Positions 43,551 through 52,392 of a stretch of DNA of 64,000 bases are shown one piece after another (positions within the stretch are counted from its first letter, which is position 1; the number at the start of each line of letters is the position of its first letter). The translations under genes were made by a program, and so were the position numbers. This stretch comes from Aquabacterium sp. GTDB lineage: Bacteria; Pseudomonadota; Gammaproteobacteria; Burkholderiales; Burkholderiaceae_C. The DNA is taken from the NCBI RefSeq assembly GCF_016234775.1, contig NZ_JACRAH010000039.1:1-64000 (forward strand), in the 5' to 3' direction. Below the pieces are notes generated by a model. That model had not been told where the DNA came from. It saw only the letters and a list, made by a program, of their open reading frames with translations, and did not search any database.

Positions 43551-46500
43551 ATGAACGAAAAACGAATTCAAGGTAAGGGCCGATTCCTCAACCTGCTGGC
43601 GAGTGCATCGCTTGTTTTGGCAGCTCTGCAATCGGTGCATGCGCAAAGCTCTTCACCGTCATCAAGTTCCGCCTCCTCGTCCTCATGTGGTGCGCCGGCC
43701 ACCGGCCCTGGTGCGTGCGTAGCGGACCAGCCCGCGAGCAAACCTGACCCCAGTCCGACTGCGTCAGCAAGCAATCCCATCAACACGATAACGGGCAACA
43801 AGTATCAGCGAGAGGTTGACTTACCTGCATTGCCAGGCGTGCTGGGCCTCGAGATTGTTCGCCACTACAACAGCGACTTCAGTGGCCTCAAGAACACCAA
43901 CGGGATCATGGGGCGGGGGTGGAAACTGTCCTACGAGACGCGACTGTCCGTTCAGGGGGCTCACCTGGAGGTGATTCAGGCTGACGGTCGGCGTATTGCC
44001 TTCCAAAAGGAGTTGATGACAGGGCAAGCCGGTGGAGCCAGTCCAAGCGACGGCAAGATCGTTATTCGCGCCGGTAACCAAGGACCTGAGTACACGTGGG
44101 TGTGGCCCAGTGGCAGAAAGCTGACCTTTGACGCACAAGGCAAGTTGCTGCAGATCGCTGCACCGACGGGTGAGTTCGTCACGCTTCAATATGATCCGAA
44201 GGGCCTGTTGATTCAAGTGATCGACCCACAGGGGCGTCGTTTGAAGTTGAACTACCCCGAACGGAGCGTGGCAGAGGCTGGCCGCTTCAAGGGCGTGCAA
44301 AGCGTCGACTCACCCGTTGGCCGCTTTGTGTACGAGTACGGCAGCCCGATACCCAAGGAGGCGAAGGTTGCTGTGCATCAACTGGCGGCCAACCTTGTTC
44401 GGGTTCAGATTCCGACACAGTACAACGCAGATACACCTGCACACGGTTTGACAAGTCGCGGAGCGAGCAGCAGTGACCTTGCACGTATCTACCACTATGA
44501 AGATGCGCGCTTTCCCACCTTGCTGACGGGGATCAGCGTTCAAGGCAAGGACGGGAAATCGAAAGCTGACCGTATCGAACGACTGGCTACCTACGGCTAC
44601 GATGAACGTGGCTGGGCCGTTCGATCCGTGCATGGTTATGGCATTGAGTTGGCTCACATCGATAGAGCGGATGAGCGCAATGCTGGTCACGCAGTTCTGG
44701 TTCACAGCAAGTCGGCACAGTCTCCTCAAGGGCAGAAGCTGGAAATATGGAGCCGGCAGATTGCCGGGGCCTATCGCATCACCGAAACACGTGGTGTGGC
44801 TTGTCCTACTGTCGTACCTTGTCCTGAAGCCAACATGCGCTATCGGTACGACGATCGCGGTCTGGTGATTGAGGCCATCAAGCTGGATGCGCAAGGTTTG
44901 GCGTTGCAGGGCACGCGTACTGAATACGATGTCGTGGCCCGCCCTGTGAGAGTGACGAAGGTTGAGTACCAGAACGGAAAGCCGGTTGGCGAGCACATGC
45001 GTGTTCGCTATGAGTATGGTGGTTTGCCTGCCAATCACAGACAACAACGCGACGAGCCAGTCAACGTTTACAGCGACAAGCCTGTATTGATCGCCGTGCC
45101 CAGCGTAGTACCTGGGCAGGAGCACAAGCTACATATCGAATACAACGAATTCGGTCAGCCCACCCGGATCACAGATACGGGTTGGTCTCCCGCGGTAGCT
45201 GATCAAGCTTCAACGCTGCTGCAGCGTGTGACCACGAACCGGTATGCCCGTATCAATGGACGGAGCGTGTTGCGTGCATCCGATGGCCCTTTGCCAGGTG
45301 ACAAGGACACCACGCAATTCGAGTGGGAAGAGCACGCCAATTTCGTGGTGCAAACGCAGTATCCCAATGGCATGCGAGTACGGATGGAGCGAGATGAGGC
45401 AGGACGGCCCACGGTTCAATCATTGATGGACGCGAATCGCCGAATTCAGTACGTCAACACCTATCTCCCTTCAGGCAAGATCGCCAAGTCGGTGCGATCA
45501 GCCATGTTTGACCAGGGCACCGAACTGAGAGAAGAAGTTGTTCAGTCTTTCGACGTGTTTGGTGGCCTTGCCAGCTTTCAGGACTCGCAGACAGGCCCGT
45601 GGCAGATTCAAGCAGATGAGCGTGGTCGCATGACTTCGATTCAAGACGTGCGTGGCAGGGAATTGGCGTTCGTCCATAACGAGCAAGACCAGTTAATGGC
45701 TTGGATTGCTCGTGATGTCGACAAATCAGTACGAGATGGTCGTTGGAATTTCTTCGGTCAACAAGGTGAGTTGCTCGATGCGACGGTGCCGCGACAGGGG
45801 AACGCGGCGGAAGCCGTGCTTTCGGGCTTTGAGTATGGGGAGAATCTGTCTCGGCCGAAGTTTCAGCACATTGCTTATCAGGCAGAAGAACCCTCCACTC
45901 AGCCCGAAGCCGCTCGCTTCAAGCCGCGCAGTTTCAAAGCGGCATTCGATGACTTTGGACGAGTCGTCCGCGATTCCAGCCCCGTAGAGGGTGATATTCG
46001 GTATCACTTCGGGATGAACCAGACCGGATCCTGGCGCGAAAAGATTCATACAGATCTGGGGGGGCAGTCGAGCCAGCGAGAGCGGCTTGAGTTTGATCAT
46101 GCAGGGCGGCTGACCAAACGTATCAGGGGTGACTGTGTTGAGCGATTGGTCTACGAGGGGCAGTTGGTTCGAGAACTGCTTGGCTGTGGCGCCCGAACCG
46201 TGTATTCGAGAGACGCATGGGGGCGCATCACCGAGCAAGTCAAGCACGTTGGCGAAAAGGTGTTCACGGAGCGCTTTGCCTACGACGCCTCTGGCTGGAT
46301 GAACAAGCGGCAGTTGGTGGGGGGCGATGTACTCTATTACGAACGCTTGCCGCAGTCTTCGGAATTGAAAGGCGTATTTTTGGAGTCGCCGTGGTTGAAG
46401 TCGATTCGTCTGCACGTGAGCGATGCACTGGCTGATGCCATGGTCCAGGCGCTTCCCAGGGGATGGACACAGACCACGGTCATGGACATGCGCGTCGCGC

Positions 46501-48563
46501 GCTTCTGGGACAGTCAGCCTGTCAAATGGCAAACGGTCGGCGGCGCAGTGATAGAACACTTGCACACGCGAGAAGGTCGGGTTGGTCGTATCACGGCGTC
46601 GGATGCTTCCAGCAAAGAACTGGTCTCCATGTCTTACAGGTACGATGAACTCGGTTTGACGAGATCCGTCGAGGCGCAAAACTGGAGCCTGAATCAGGGG
46701 GCAAAGCCGCAGCCTTCGGTTTTCCAATATGGTCCGCAGCGTGGCGCGCTGATACGTGCGGGCATGTCGGCTTCAGTGCGGGCGTCTGTCAATGTCGTCG
46801 CTGCCGGTACGCCGGAGCGATTCGATGGATTTGGTCGTGTTGTCGAGCGCACAACGAGGAAAGCTGGCAAGCCGGTCTTGCAAGGGTTTGACTATGACGC
46901 TGCTGGCCGATTGTCTGCTGTCAAAGAAGGTGGCTCGGTTGTAGCCACCTATCAATATGACGCTCATGGGGACCGCGTCGCCAAGTCAGTTTGGGCTCAT
47001 GGCAAGTCCAGCACAACCTACTTCGTTTATGACAGCAAGCACAGACTGTCAGCAGAGGTCTTGCCTGATGGGCATGTCAATCAATATTTATATGATGGAT
47101 ACGCGCCATATGCGATGCTGTCGAACGGCGAACCCTTGGCCGTGCATACGGATGCACGCGGTATGCCAGTTGCCTTGAGTGATGTGCGTCAGCAGGTGGT
47201 GTGGCGGGGAGAATTTGATCCAGACGGCAACGTGTTGCGTGAAGAGGGTTCCGGATCCGTCAAGCTGAGGATGCCTGGCCAGGTGTTCGATGAGGAGACC
47301 GGGCTCTACTTCAACGTCAACAGGTACTACGATCCGTCATCGGGTCGCTATATCACCCCTGACCCATTGGGGTGGACCCACGGTGAGGGGGCATACGATT
47401 ATGTTGGCGGTCATCCTTTGGATGGTAGTGACCCACTGGGGCTCTTCGAAATTCCGACATTGGATTTCTTTGGCATCAGTTCGGCGCCGCTAACTGATGA
47501 GGGGCATGGCGATATTGTCAGAGTCGCATTTCAATTGTATGCGGCCCAGAATCATGAGCAAAGGTTCTCCCAGGAGATTATTGATCAGATTGTGTTGAAT
47601 AACTATCACACGGATGCGGCTTCATCGATTTTTGGTGGCGGCGGTGGACAGTTTGTGGCCAAGAATCACTTCGATAATCCAAATGACGGACCGATGTATC
47701 TGGACAAGGAGATGACCAAGTTGAATCCTGATTACAATAATCTGTCCTGGATAAAGAATTCGGTGGATCAACTTAATGCTAATCGAGGGGGTTACGGTCT
47801 TGTTGTTGCTTATAAATCGGGGGTGGGTGATATTTCAGAGATCATGTCCAGTTTTGGTCGAAGCACACACACGCTGGCAGACTTTTACGCCCACACCAAT
47901 TGGGTTGATGATCCCAGTCGCGGAGGCTGCGTGGATAACAAGCGTCTTATCGGCAAGAACGAAGTGGGTTATGTGCCGTATGGGCTTGGCAAGACAGAGG
48001 TTTGGAATGAGGATGTGTCGGACTCCGCCTTGAAGGTGCTATACAGTGGAACGGTGAGTTTGGAGCCGAGTGCGGCTTTGGGTTGTATCAATGACATCAG
48101 TTGCTCGGAGGATAAGACCACTCATGGTTATTGGGCAAAGGATGCGGATGGTCCATCAGTTTTTACTGATGATCAGATCAAGAAGTATGCAGCCAAAGGT
48201 TTGAAGTTTTATGGTGTTCATGAATACGAGCCTGGCATGAGTGTTGATGGTCAGGCTTTGGTGCCAGAAGATTATGGGGTTTCCTGGTGGGCGGAAGATG
48301 CTGCGACGGGCGTCCGTAAGAACGCATTTGCTGACGTGAAGAAGGGTGATCGCATATATGTCAAGCAAGACATCTATAATTCCCATCGTTTGGCCAAGGC
48401 GCTGGCCATTCAGGCTACCATCAACGAAATTGATAAGTTGTACAAGGCGGCCGCGGGAGTTAAAGTGGGTAGTCTGCTTTTGACGGATGTTTTCAAGATG
48501 GAAAAAGCTAGGCTGGATAAAGAGAAGGTAGAGTACGACAGATATCCGGCAAAGAATAACTGA
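43551..48563 (+). CDS. secreted RHS-repeat protein with HET-C-like C-terminal domain
   Basis: 1670 aa from the ATG at 43551 (the TTG at 43506 overlaps the previous gene). A Sec-type signal peptide ends near SVHAQ, then a Ser-rich segment and a DUF6531-like start (NTITGNKYQREVDLPALPG). Many YD/RHS repeats (YDYDAAGRL-type, for example FDYDAAGRLSAVKEGG) build the shell. The RHS core ends with ETGLYFNVNRYYDPSSGRY, ITPDPLGW and DPLGL (residues 1294-1298). The last ~370 residues are unlike the core and contain HGDI, YHTDA, NHFDN and HTLADFYAH (His1440, Asp1444, His1448), resembling HET-C/zinc phospholipase C-type domains. Lower GC in this tail. Probably a toxin or adhesin; identity of the tail is tentative. 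Confidence 0.85.
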   Translation: MNEKRIQGKGRFLNLLASASLVLAALQSVHAQSSSPSSSSASSSSCGAPATGPGACVADQPASKPDPSPTASASNPINTITGNKYQREVDLPALPGVLGLEIVRHYNSDFSGLKNTNGIMGRGWKLSYETRLSVQGAHLEVIQADGRRIAFQKELMTGQAGGASPSDGKIVIRAGNQGPEYTWVWPSGRKLTFDAQGKLLQIAAPTGEFVTLQYDPKGLLIQVIDPQGRRLKLNYPERSVAEAGRFKGVQSVDSPVGRFVYEYGSPIPKEAKVAVHQLAANLVRVQIPTQYNADTPAHGLTSRGASSSDLARIYHYEDARFPTLLTGISVQGKDGKSKADRIERLATYGYDERGWAVRSVHGYGIELAHIDRADERNAGHAVLVHSKSAQSPQGQKLEIWSRQIAGAYRITETRGVACPTVVPCPEANMRYRYDDRGLVIEAIKLDAQGLALQGTRTEYDVVARPVRVTKVEYQNGKPVGEHMRVRYEYGGLPANHRQQRDEPVNVYSDKPVLIAVPSVVPGQEHKLHIEYNEFGQPTRITDTGWSPAVADQASTLLQRVTTNRYARINGRSVLRASDGPLPGDKDTTQFEWEEHANFVVQTQYPNGMRVRMERDEAGRPTVQSLMDANRRIQYVNTYLPSGKIAKSVRSAMFDQGTELREEVVQSFDVFGGLASFQDSQTGPWQIQADERGRMTSIQDVRGRELAFVHNEQDQLMAWIARDVDKSVRDGRWNFFGQQGELLDATVPRQGNAAEAVLSGFEYGENLSRPKFQHIAYQAEEPSTQPEAARFKPRSFKAAFDDFGRVVRDSSPVEGDIRYHFGMNQTGSWREKIHTDLGGQSSQRERLEFDHAGRLTKRIRGDCVERLVYEGQLVRELLGCGARTVYSRDAWGRITEQVKHVGEKVFTERFAYDASGWMNKRQLVGGDVLYYERLPQSSELKGVFLESPWLKSIRLHVSDALADAMVQALPRGWTQTTVMDMRVARFWDSQPVKWQTVGGAVIEHLHTREGRVGRITASDASSKELVSMSYRYDELGLTRSVEAQNWSLNQGAKPQPSVFQYGPQRGALIRAGMSASVRASVNVVAAGTPERFDGFGRVVERTTRKAGKPVLQGFDYDAAGRLSAVKEGGSVVATYQYDAHGDRVAKSVWAHGKSSTTYFVYDSKHRLSAEVLPDGHVNQYLYDGYAPYAMLSNGEPLAVHTDARGMPVALSDVRQQVVWRGEFDPDGNVLREEGSGSVKLRMPGQVFDEETGLYFNVNRYYDPSSGRYITPDPLGWTHGEGAYDYVGGHPLDGSDPLGLFEIPTLDFFGISSAPLTDEGHGDIVRVAFQLYAAQNHEQRFSQEIIDQIVLNNYHTDAASSIFGGGGGQFVAKNHFDNPNDGPMYLDKEMTKLNPDYNNLSWIKNSVDQLNANRGGYGLVVAYKSGVGDISEIMSSFGRSTHTLADFYAHTNWVDDPSRGGCVDNKRLIGKNEVGYVPYGLGKTEVWNEDVSDSALKVLYSGTVSLEPSAALGCINDISCSEDKTTHGYWAKDADGPSVFTDDQIKKYAAKGLKFYGVHEYEPGMSVDGQALVPEDYGVSWWAEDAATGVRKNAFADVKKGDRIYVKQDIYNSHRLAKALAIQATINEIDKLYKAAAGVKVGSLLLTDVFKMEKARLDKEKVEYDRYPAKNN

Positions 48564-48571
48564 GGGTATCT

Positions 48572-49441
48572 ATGTTGAAAATGGTGAGCTCGATTTTCAA
48601 GTCCACGAGGATTCCGCAGCGTTTTGGTGTGAGCGCCGCCATGTTGACGTTTGCCTCCTGTGCATGCGCCATTGAACGATCAGACGTGATGGTTTGTGGT
48701 TTCGAAGATGGCAGTGAGGCCACACTGAAAGCAACGCATGATTGGTCCCCTGTGGGGGCCTTGGCGGGCCTCATTGGGGATGTGTCGAGTAGAAGAAATC
48801 AAAGCGGGTACACCGCTTACTTCCAAGCGGGTAATGGCAAGTCAAGCAAGGCGCCGCGCGGCGCCATGTTTGGCATTCCAATCGATCAGGGCAAGTTGGT
48901 CCAGTCGATCGGTGTGCGCTTGTGCTCGGAGGTGGCCGTGTGGCGTGGCCGGCCCTTGGTCAATGGCGCTTTTTTAGCCGATGAGGGGGGGTGGCAGGAC
49001 ATGGCATTCTCGGCTCGCCGATTGCCACTGCATTTCGAAGATATGCCTGGCTGGGTGAGTGCTTATCTTCGTAAATACGATGGATGGCCGGCGCGTGGCG
49101 GTAATTTTGTTGCGCCGGTCGGCGATGTGTTGGTCAGCGAGCAACCCATTGGGGATGCAAAGGCCAAATACGTGGTTAGCGCTGTCTACCAAAGTATTTC
49201 CAGGGATGGTGGAAAAACCTGGGATGCTCCGGTCCTGACACCACATGCCTATATTTTTGAGATCGGGCGGGTCATGGTGGATCAGAGCTTTGTGGGGCGC
49301 CCATTGACGTATGAAGGACAAAAATTCCAAGCGCCCAAATTCACACGTCCTCAAACGCAGGAAGAGAGGAACGAAGCGATTCAGAAGTTACCCGTGCATT
49401 GGCAAAGGGTGATCTCTGGCTCGGGCACCCCAGGCGGGTAG
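48572..49441 (+). CDS. exported protein downstream of the RHS gene; candidate immunity protein
   Basis: A 289-aa protein with an apparent signal peptide (SAAMLTFASCACA, cleavage near residue 33). The mature part has no family I know; it holds several aromatic-rich segments (LPLHFEDMPGWVSAYLRKYD) and two or three cysteines. The GAGGG ribosome binding site overlaps the RHS stop region, so translation is likely coupled. Position directly after a polymorphic toxin-type tail, plus a signal peptide, fits a periplasmic immunity protein, but it could equally be an accessory protein. Confidence 0.65.
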   Translation: MLKMVSSIFKSTRIPQRFGVSAAMLTFASCACAIERSDVMVCGFEDGSEATLKATHDWSPVGALAGLIGDVSSRRNQSGYTAYFQAGNGKSSKAPRGAMFGIPIDQGKLVQSIGVRLCSEVAVWRGRPLVNGAFLADEGGWQDMAFSARRLPLHFEDMPGWVSAYLRKYDGWPARGGNFVAPVGDVLVSEQPIGDAKAKYVVSAVYQSISRDGGKTWDAPVLTPHAYIFEIGRVMVDQSFVGRPLTYEGQKFQAPKFTRPQTQEERNEAIQKLPVHWQRVISGSGTPGG

Positions 49442-49464
49442 CTCTGTTTTGACCTGCGAATGAA

Positions 49465-50448
49465 ATGCGCAATTGGCTTCGGATTTCTTTGGCGCTCCTG
49501 CCGCTCATATGTGCTCACGCGGTCATGGCGGCTTGCGGACCTGTTTCTGTCGAGCGCACCCAATTCGAGGTGGCGCACTCCGGACCTGTTTGCCTCGGTC
49601 ACGACATCACTCGGCCAGGCGAAATCTTTGCCTGGATGAATGGTGGCGAAACATCAGCCGGTGGTGCCGTGGGTTACCTTGGTGCCTCTAAGGTTGAACT
49701 GGACCTGCGGGGGCACACCATCTTGGCGAAGAGGGTAGGCGTGAGCGCCTTGCACGACGCCGCAAAGCGATTGACGTCTGACGACTATCCCGTTGGGCTG
49801 GTGATTCGCAATGGCAAGTTGATCAGCGCGACCGCCAGCGGCGTTGTACTGGACGATTTATTTGGTGATGTCTTTCTGAGCTTGAAGAGTGAGGTTGAGC
49901 GTTTCTGTGCCGACGGCAGGTCTTCAGATTACGTGAAGGCTTGCGTGAAAGATTGGTACGAAGATGAGCTGGGCGTCCTTCAGCGCATGAAGCGTAATGT
50001 TCCCCGTACCGGGCATCGCCTGGAGCAGTTGGATGTGTCTGCCGAGCGTGTTGCCGTGGCGATCAAGGGCAGTGGCAATGTGGTGCGCCAGAACCAGTTG
50101 AAGGTGACCGGGTGCGGCGTCAACATCTACCTGATTGGTGGCAATCAGGTGATCGAGGGCAACACCATCGTGGTCAGTGGCGCACGTTGCAGCCCTGCAG
50201 ACGCCCCGATCAGGCTGCATGTGGGCGACAACAGCGTGATTCGCAACAACACGATCATCATTGAAGGTTGGGGCGACAGGCCTGACGCGGCGATCAGCGT
50301 CATTGACAGCCAGAACGTCCTGATCGAGAACAACAAGGTCGTTGGGGCCAAGACGCTTTACAAGATCTGGGACGAGGATTCTGGTCAGAAGAGTTCCGTG
50401 ACGGAGCGCGGCAACGAAATGAAGTCCTCGTGGCTTGGCTGGAAATAG
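49465..50448 (+). CDS. secreted right-handed parallel beta-helix protein
   Basis: A 327-aa protein with a signal peptide (RISLALLPLICAHAVMA). The C-terminal two thirds show short repeated rungs (VVRQNQLKVTGCG, NQVIEGNTIVVSGA, SVIRNNTIIIEGWG, NVLIENNKVVGA), the hallmark of right-handed beta-helix (NosD/pectate-lyase-like) proteins. No catalytic motif seen. A few cysteines may form disulfides. Last gene before a strand change; 23 bases after the previous gene. Confidence 0.75.
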   Translation: MRNWLRISLALLPLICAHAVMAACGPVSVERTQFEVAHSGPVCLGHDITRPGEIFAWMNGGETSAGGAVGYLGASKVELDLRGHTILAKRVGVSALHDAAKRLTSDDYPVGLVIRNGKLISATASGVVLDDLFGDVFLSLKSEVERFCADGRSSDYVKACVKDWYEDELGVLQRMKRNVPRTGHRLEQLDVSAERVAVAIKGSGNVVRQNQLKVTGCGVNIYLIGGNQVIEGNTIVVSGARCSPADAPIRLHVGDNSVIRNNTIIIEGWGDRPDAAISVIDSQNVLIENNKVVGAKTLYKIWDEDSGQKSSVTERGNEMKSSWLGWK

Positions 50449-50456
50449 CGTACCCC

Positions 50457-50494
50457 AAAGAAAACAGCCCATCGGCCTAGGAGCGACGGGCTGT
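50457..50494 (-). terminator. intrinsic terminator on the minus strand
   Basis: ACAGCCC (50464-50470) and GGGCTGT (50488-50494) form a stem, extended inward by four more pairs including one G-T. On the minus strand the stem is followed by TTTCTTT (complement of 50457-50463), a proper U-tract. The plus side has no T-run. No minus-strand protein gene lies upstream before 52393, which is separated by nnr. Confidence 0.65.
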
Positions 50495-50670
50495 GTGGTC
50501 GGTCATCCCTACCGGAAGACCTGATCCAGTGGGGCGATCCCCGGATCTACCCCTGCGAAGGGGAGCCACCAGATCGGTGGCGTGGTGCAGCAAGATCGCC
50601 TTGCCTGCCTGATCAAAGTCAGGCCGAGCACCCATTGATGGCGCCGTTACCCGGCTACCCTGTCTGGCGT
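50464..50670 (-). ncRNA. candidate structured small RNA ending at the minus-strand terminator
   Basis: The 394-base gap before nnr has several perfect hairpins: GCCTGA/TCAGGC (50607-50612, 50619-50624), GCCACC/GGTGGC (50565-50570, 50576-50581) and CCCCT/AGGGG (50550-50554, 50559-50563), then the terminator. Not 6S, 4.5S, tmRNA or RNase P RNA as far as I can see. The 5' end and promoter could not be placed; an nnr leader element on the other strand is an alternative. Confidence 0.35.
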
Positions 50671-50842
50671 TGATTACCTCAACGTGTCGACGGGATTCAG
50701 TATCTCGCTTCTCGCCCTTTTTGTGGCGTGAATTTGCACGCAGATCAAAGGCAAAGCGCTTTTCGAGCCTTGGGCGTGAGAAAGTTGGCGGCACACTGTG
50801 TACCCATGCGATGGCACCGCGCCAGACGAAGGCGCTTTCAAT

Positions 50843-52369
50843 ATGGTTTGTGAACTTTTGACGGTCGGCCAGATGGCGCAAGCCGATGCCGCCACCATCC
50901 AGGCCGGTACCCCCGGCTTCACCTTGATGCAGGCCGCGGGTGATGCCGTGGTGCGCGCCATCACGCAACGCTGGTCCGCACGCGACACGGTGGTGCTGTG
51001 CGGCCCTGGCAACAATGGTGGCGATGGCTTCATCGTGGCGGCGCGCTTGCGCGAACTTGGGTGGCCCGTGCGTGTGGCCTGCCTCGGGGGCGCAGATGCG
51101 CTCAAAGGCGATGCCGCGCTGGCGGCCCAGGCGTGGTTGCAAGGCAGCGAAGGGGCGGCCGACATCGGCGCGCTGCAGCCCGCTTGTCTGGATGGCGCGC
51201 AACTGATCGTCGATGCGCTGTTTGGCGCCGGCTTGACGCGCCCCCTGGATGGCGCTGCCGCCGATGTGCTCATGCGTGCCAGCGGCAAGGCGCTGCCCAT
51301 CGTGGCAGTGGACGTGCCCAGTGGCGTGTGGGGCGATACAGGCGAAGCCTCAGGCGCCGTGCCTTGCCAGCTCACCGTGACTTTTTTCAGACTCAAACCG
51401 GCTCACGCCTTGATGCCCGGCCGAGCTTTGTGCGGCGAGGTGGTGCTGGCCGACATCGGCATCGAGCCCACGGTGTTGCCCGCCCTGAAAGTGCAGACCT
51501 ATGACAACCAGCCAGCGGTGTGGCGTGACGTGTGGCCGCACATGGATGCAGCGGGCCACAAATACCACCGTGGCCACGCCTTGATCTGGGGCGGGCCCGA
51601 GATGACCGGCGCGGCTCGCCTGGCGGCGAGATCGTGCGCACGCATTGGTTCCGGGCTGACAACCGTGTGCACCCCTCGGCGTGCCTGGCCTGTTTACGCC
51701 GCGGCGCTGGAGTGCATCATGGTCCACCCGCTGGATGGTGAGGCCGCCGCCAGCTGGCAGATGGGGCTGGAAGGCCTGCTGGATGACGATCGCCTGTCAG
51801 CCATGCTGATGGGGCCGGGCGCCATGGGTGGCACCAATGCAGCGGGTATCCGCGGCGTGGTGTTGACCATGCTGGCCAGTGGTCGCCCGGTGGTGCTGGA
51901 CGCCGACGCCATCTCGGCCTTTCATGAAGACCCGTCCTTGCTGTTTGCCGCCATCAAGGGGCACAGCCGCCCGGTGGTGCTGACGCCGCATGGTGGCGAG
52001 TTCGTGCGCCTGTTCAAGGCGCCGGAGGTGTCTGTGGCGAGCAGCAAGCTGGACAAGACTCGCGCGGCGGCCAGGCTCAGCGGGGCGGTGGTGCTGTTCA
52101 AGGGGGCCGATACGGTCATCGCGGCGCCGGATGGGCGCGCAGCCATCAACCGCCATGCGCCATCCACCTTGGCGACCGCCGGGGCAGGCGACGTGCTGGC
52201 CGGCATGATCGTCGGGCTGCTGGCGCAAGGCATGCCGGCCTGGCAGGCTGCCTGCGCTGCATCCTGGTTGCATGGCGATGCCGCGCAGCACTTCGGCCTG
52301 GGTTTGATCGCCGATGACCTGCCTGACCTGATCCCGGCCGCGCTCCAGCGTCTGGCTGCCTCGCACTGA
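50843..52369 (+). CDS. nnr: bifunctional NAD(P)H-hydrate repair enzyme (epimerase and ADP-dependent dehydratase)
   Basis: A 508-aa fusion that repairs hydrated NAD(P)H. The N-terminal YjeF_N epimerase domain (about 1-215) has GPGNNGGDGFIVAARL and VDVPSGV. The C-terminal CARKD dehydratase domain (about 225-505) has LTPHGGEFVRLF, VVLFKGADTVIAAPDG and TAGAGDVLAGMIVG. The ATG at 50843 was chosen; an upstream GTG frame from 50798 adds 15 residues unlike the family. Convergent with the diguanylate cyclase gene. Confidence 0.93.
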   Translation: MVCELLTVGQMAQADAATIQAGTPGFTLMQAAGDAVVRAITQRWSARDTVVLCGPGNNGGDGFIVAARLRELGWPVRVACLGGADALKGDAALAAQAWLQGSEGAADIGALQPACLDGAQLIVDALFGAGLTRPLDGAAADVLMRASGKALPIVAVDVPSGVWGDTGEASGAVPCQLTVTFFRLKPAHALMPGRALCGEVVLADIGIEPTVLPALKVQTYDNQPAVWRDVWPHMDAAGHKYHRGHALIWGGPEMTGAARLAARSCARIGSGLTTVCTPRRAWPVYAAALECIMVHPLDGEAAASWQMGLEGLLDDDRLSAMLMGPGAMGGTNAAGIRGVVLTMLASGRPVVLDADAISAFHEDPSLLFAAIKGHSRPVVLTPHGGEFVRLFKAPEVSVASSKLDKTRAAARLSGAVVLFKGADTVIAAPDGRAAINRHAPSTLATAGAGDVLAGMIVGLLAQGMPAWQAACAASWLHGDAAQHFGLGLIADDLPDLIPAALQRLAASH

Positions 52370-52392
52370 ACAGCTCAGGCAAGGCCTGTGCC

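Noticed and set aside
50464-50670. 6S RNA or SRP RNA
   Set aside because: No closing stem with central bubble and no SRP GGAAGGNAGCAGCC core; neighbour is nnr rather than ygfA.
50477-51202. 241-codon minus-strand ORF running through the candidate RNA into nnr
   Set aside because: Antisense to the YjeF_N domain and no coding-like features; kept only as a possible transcript direction.
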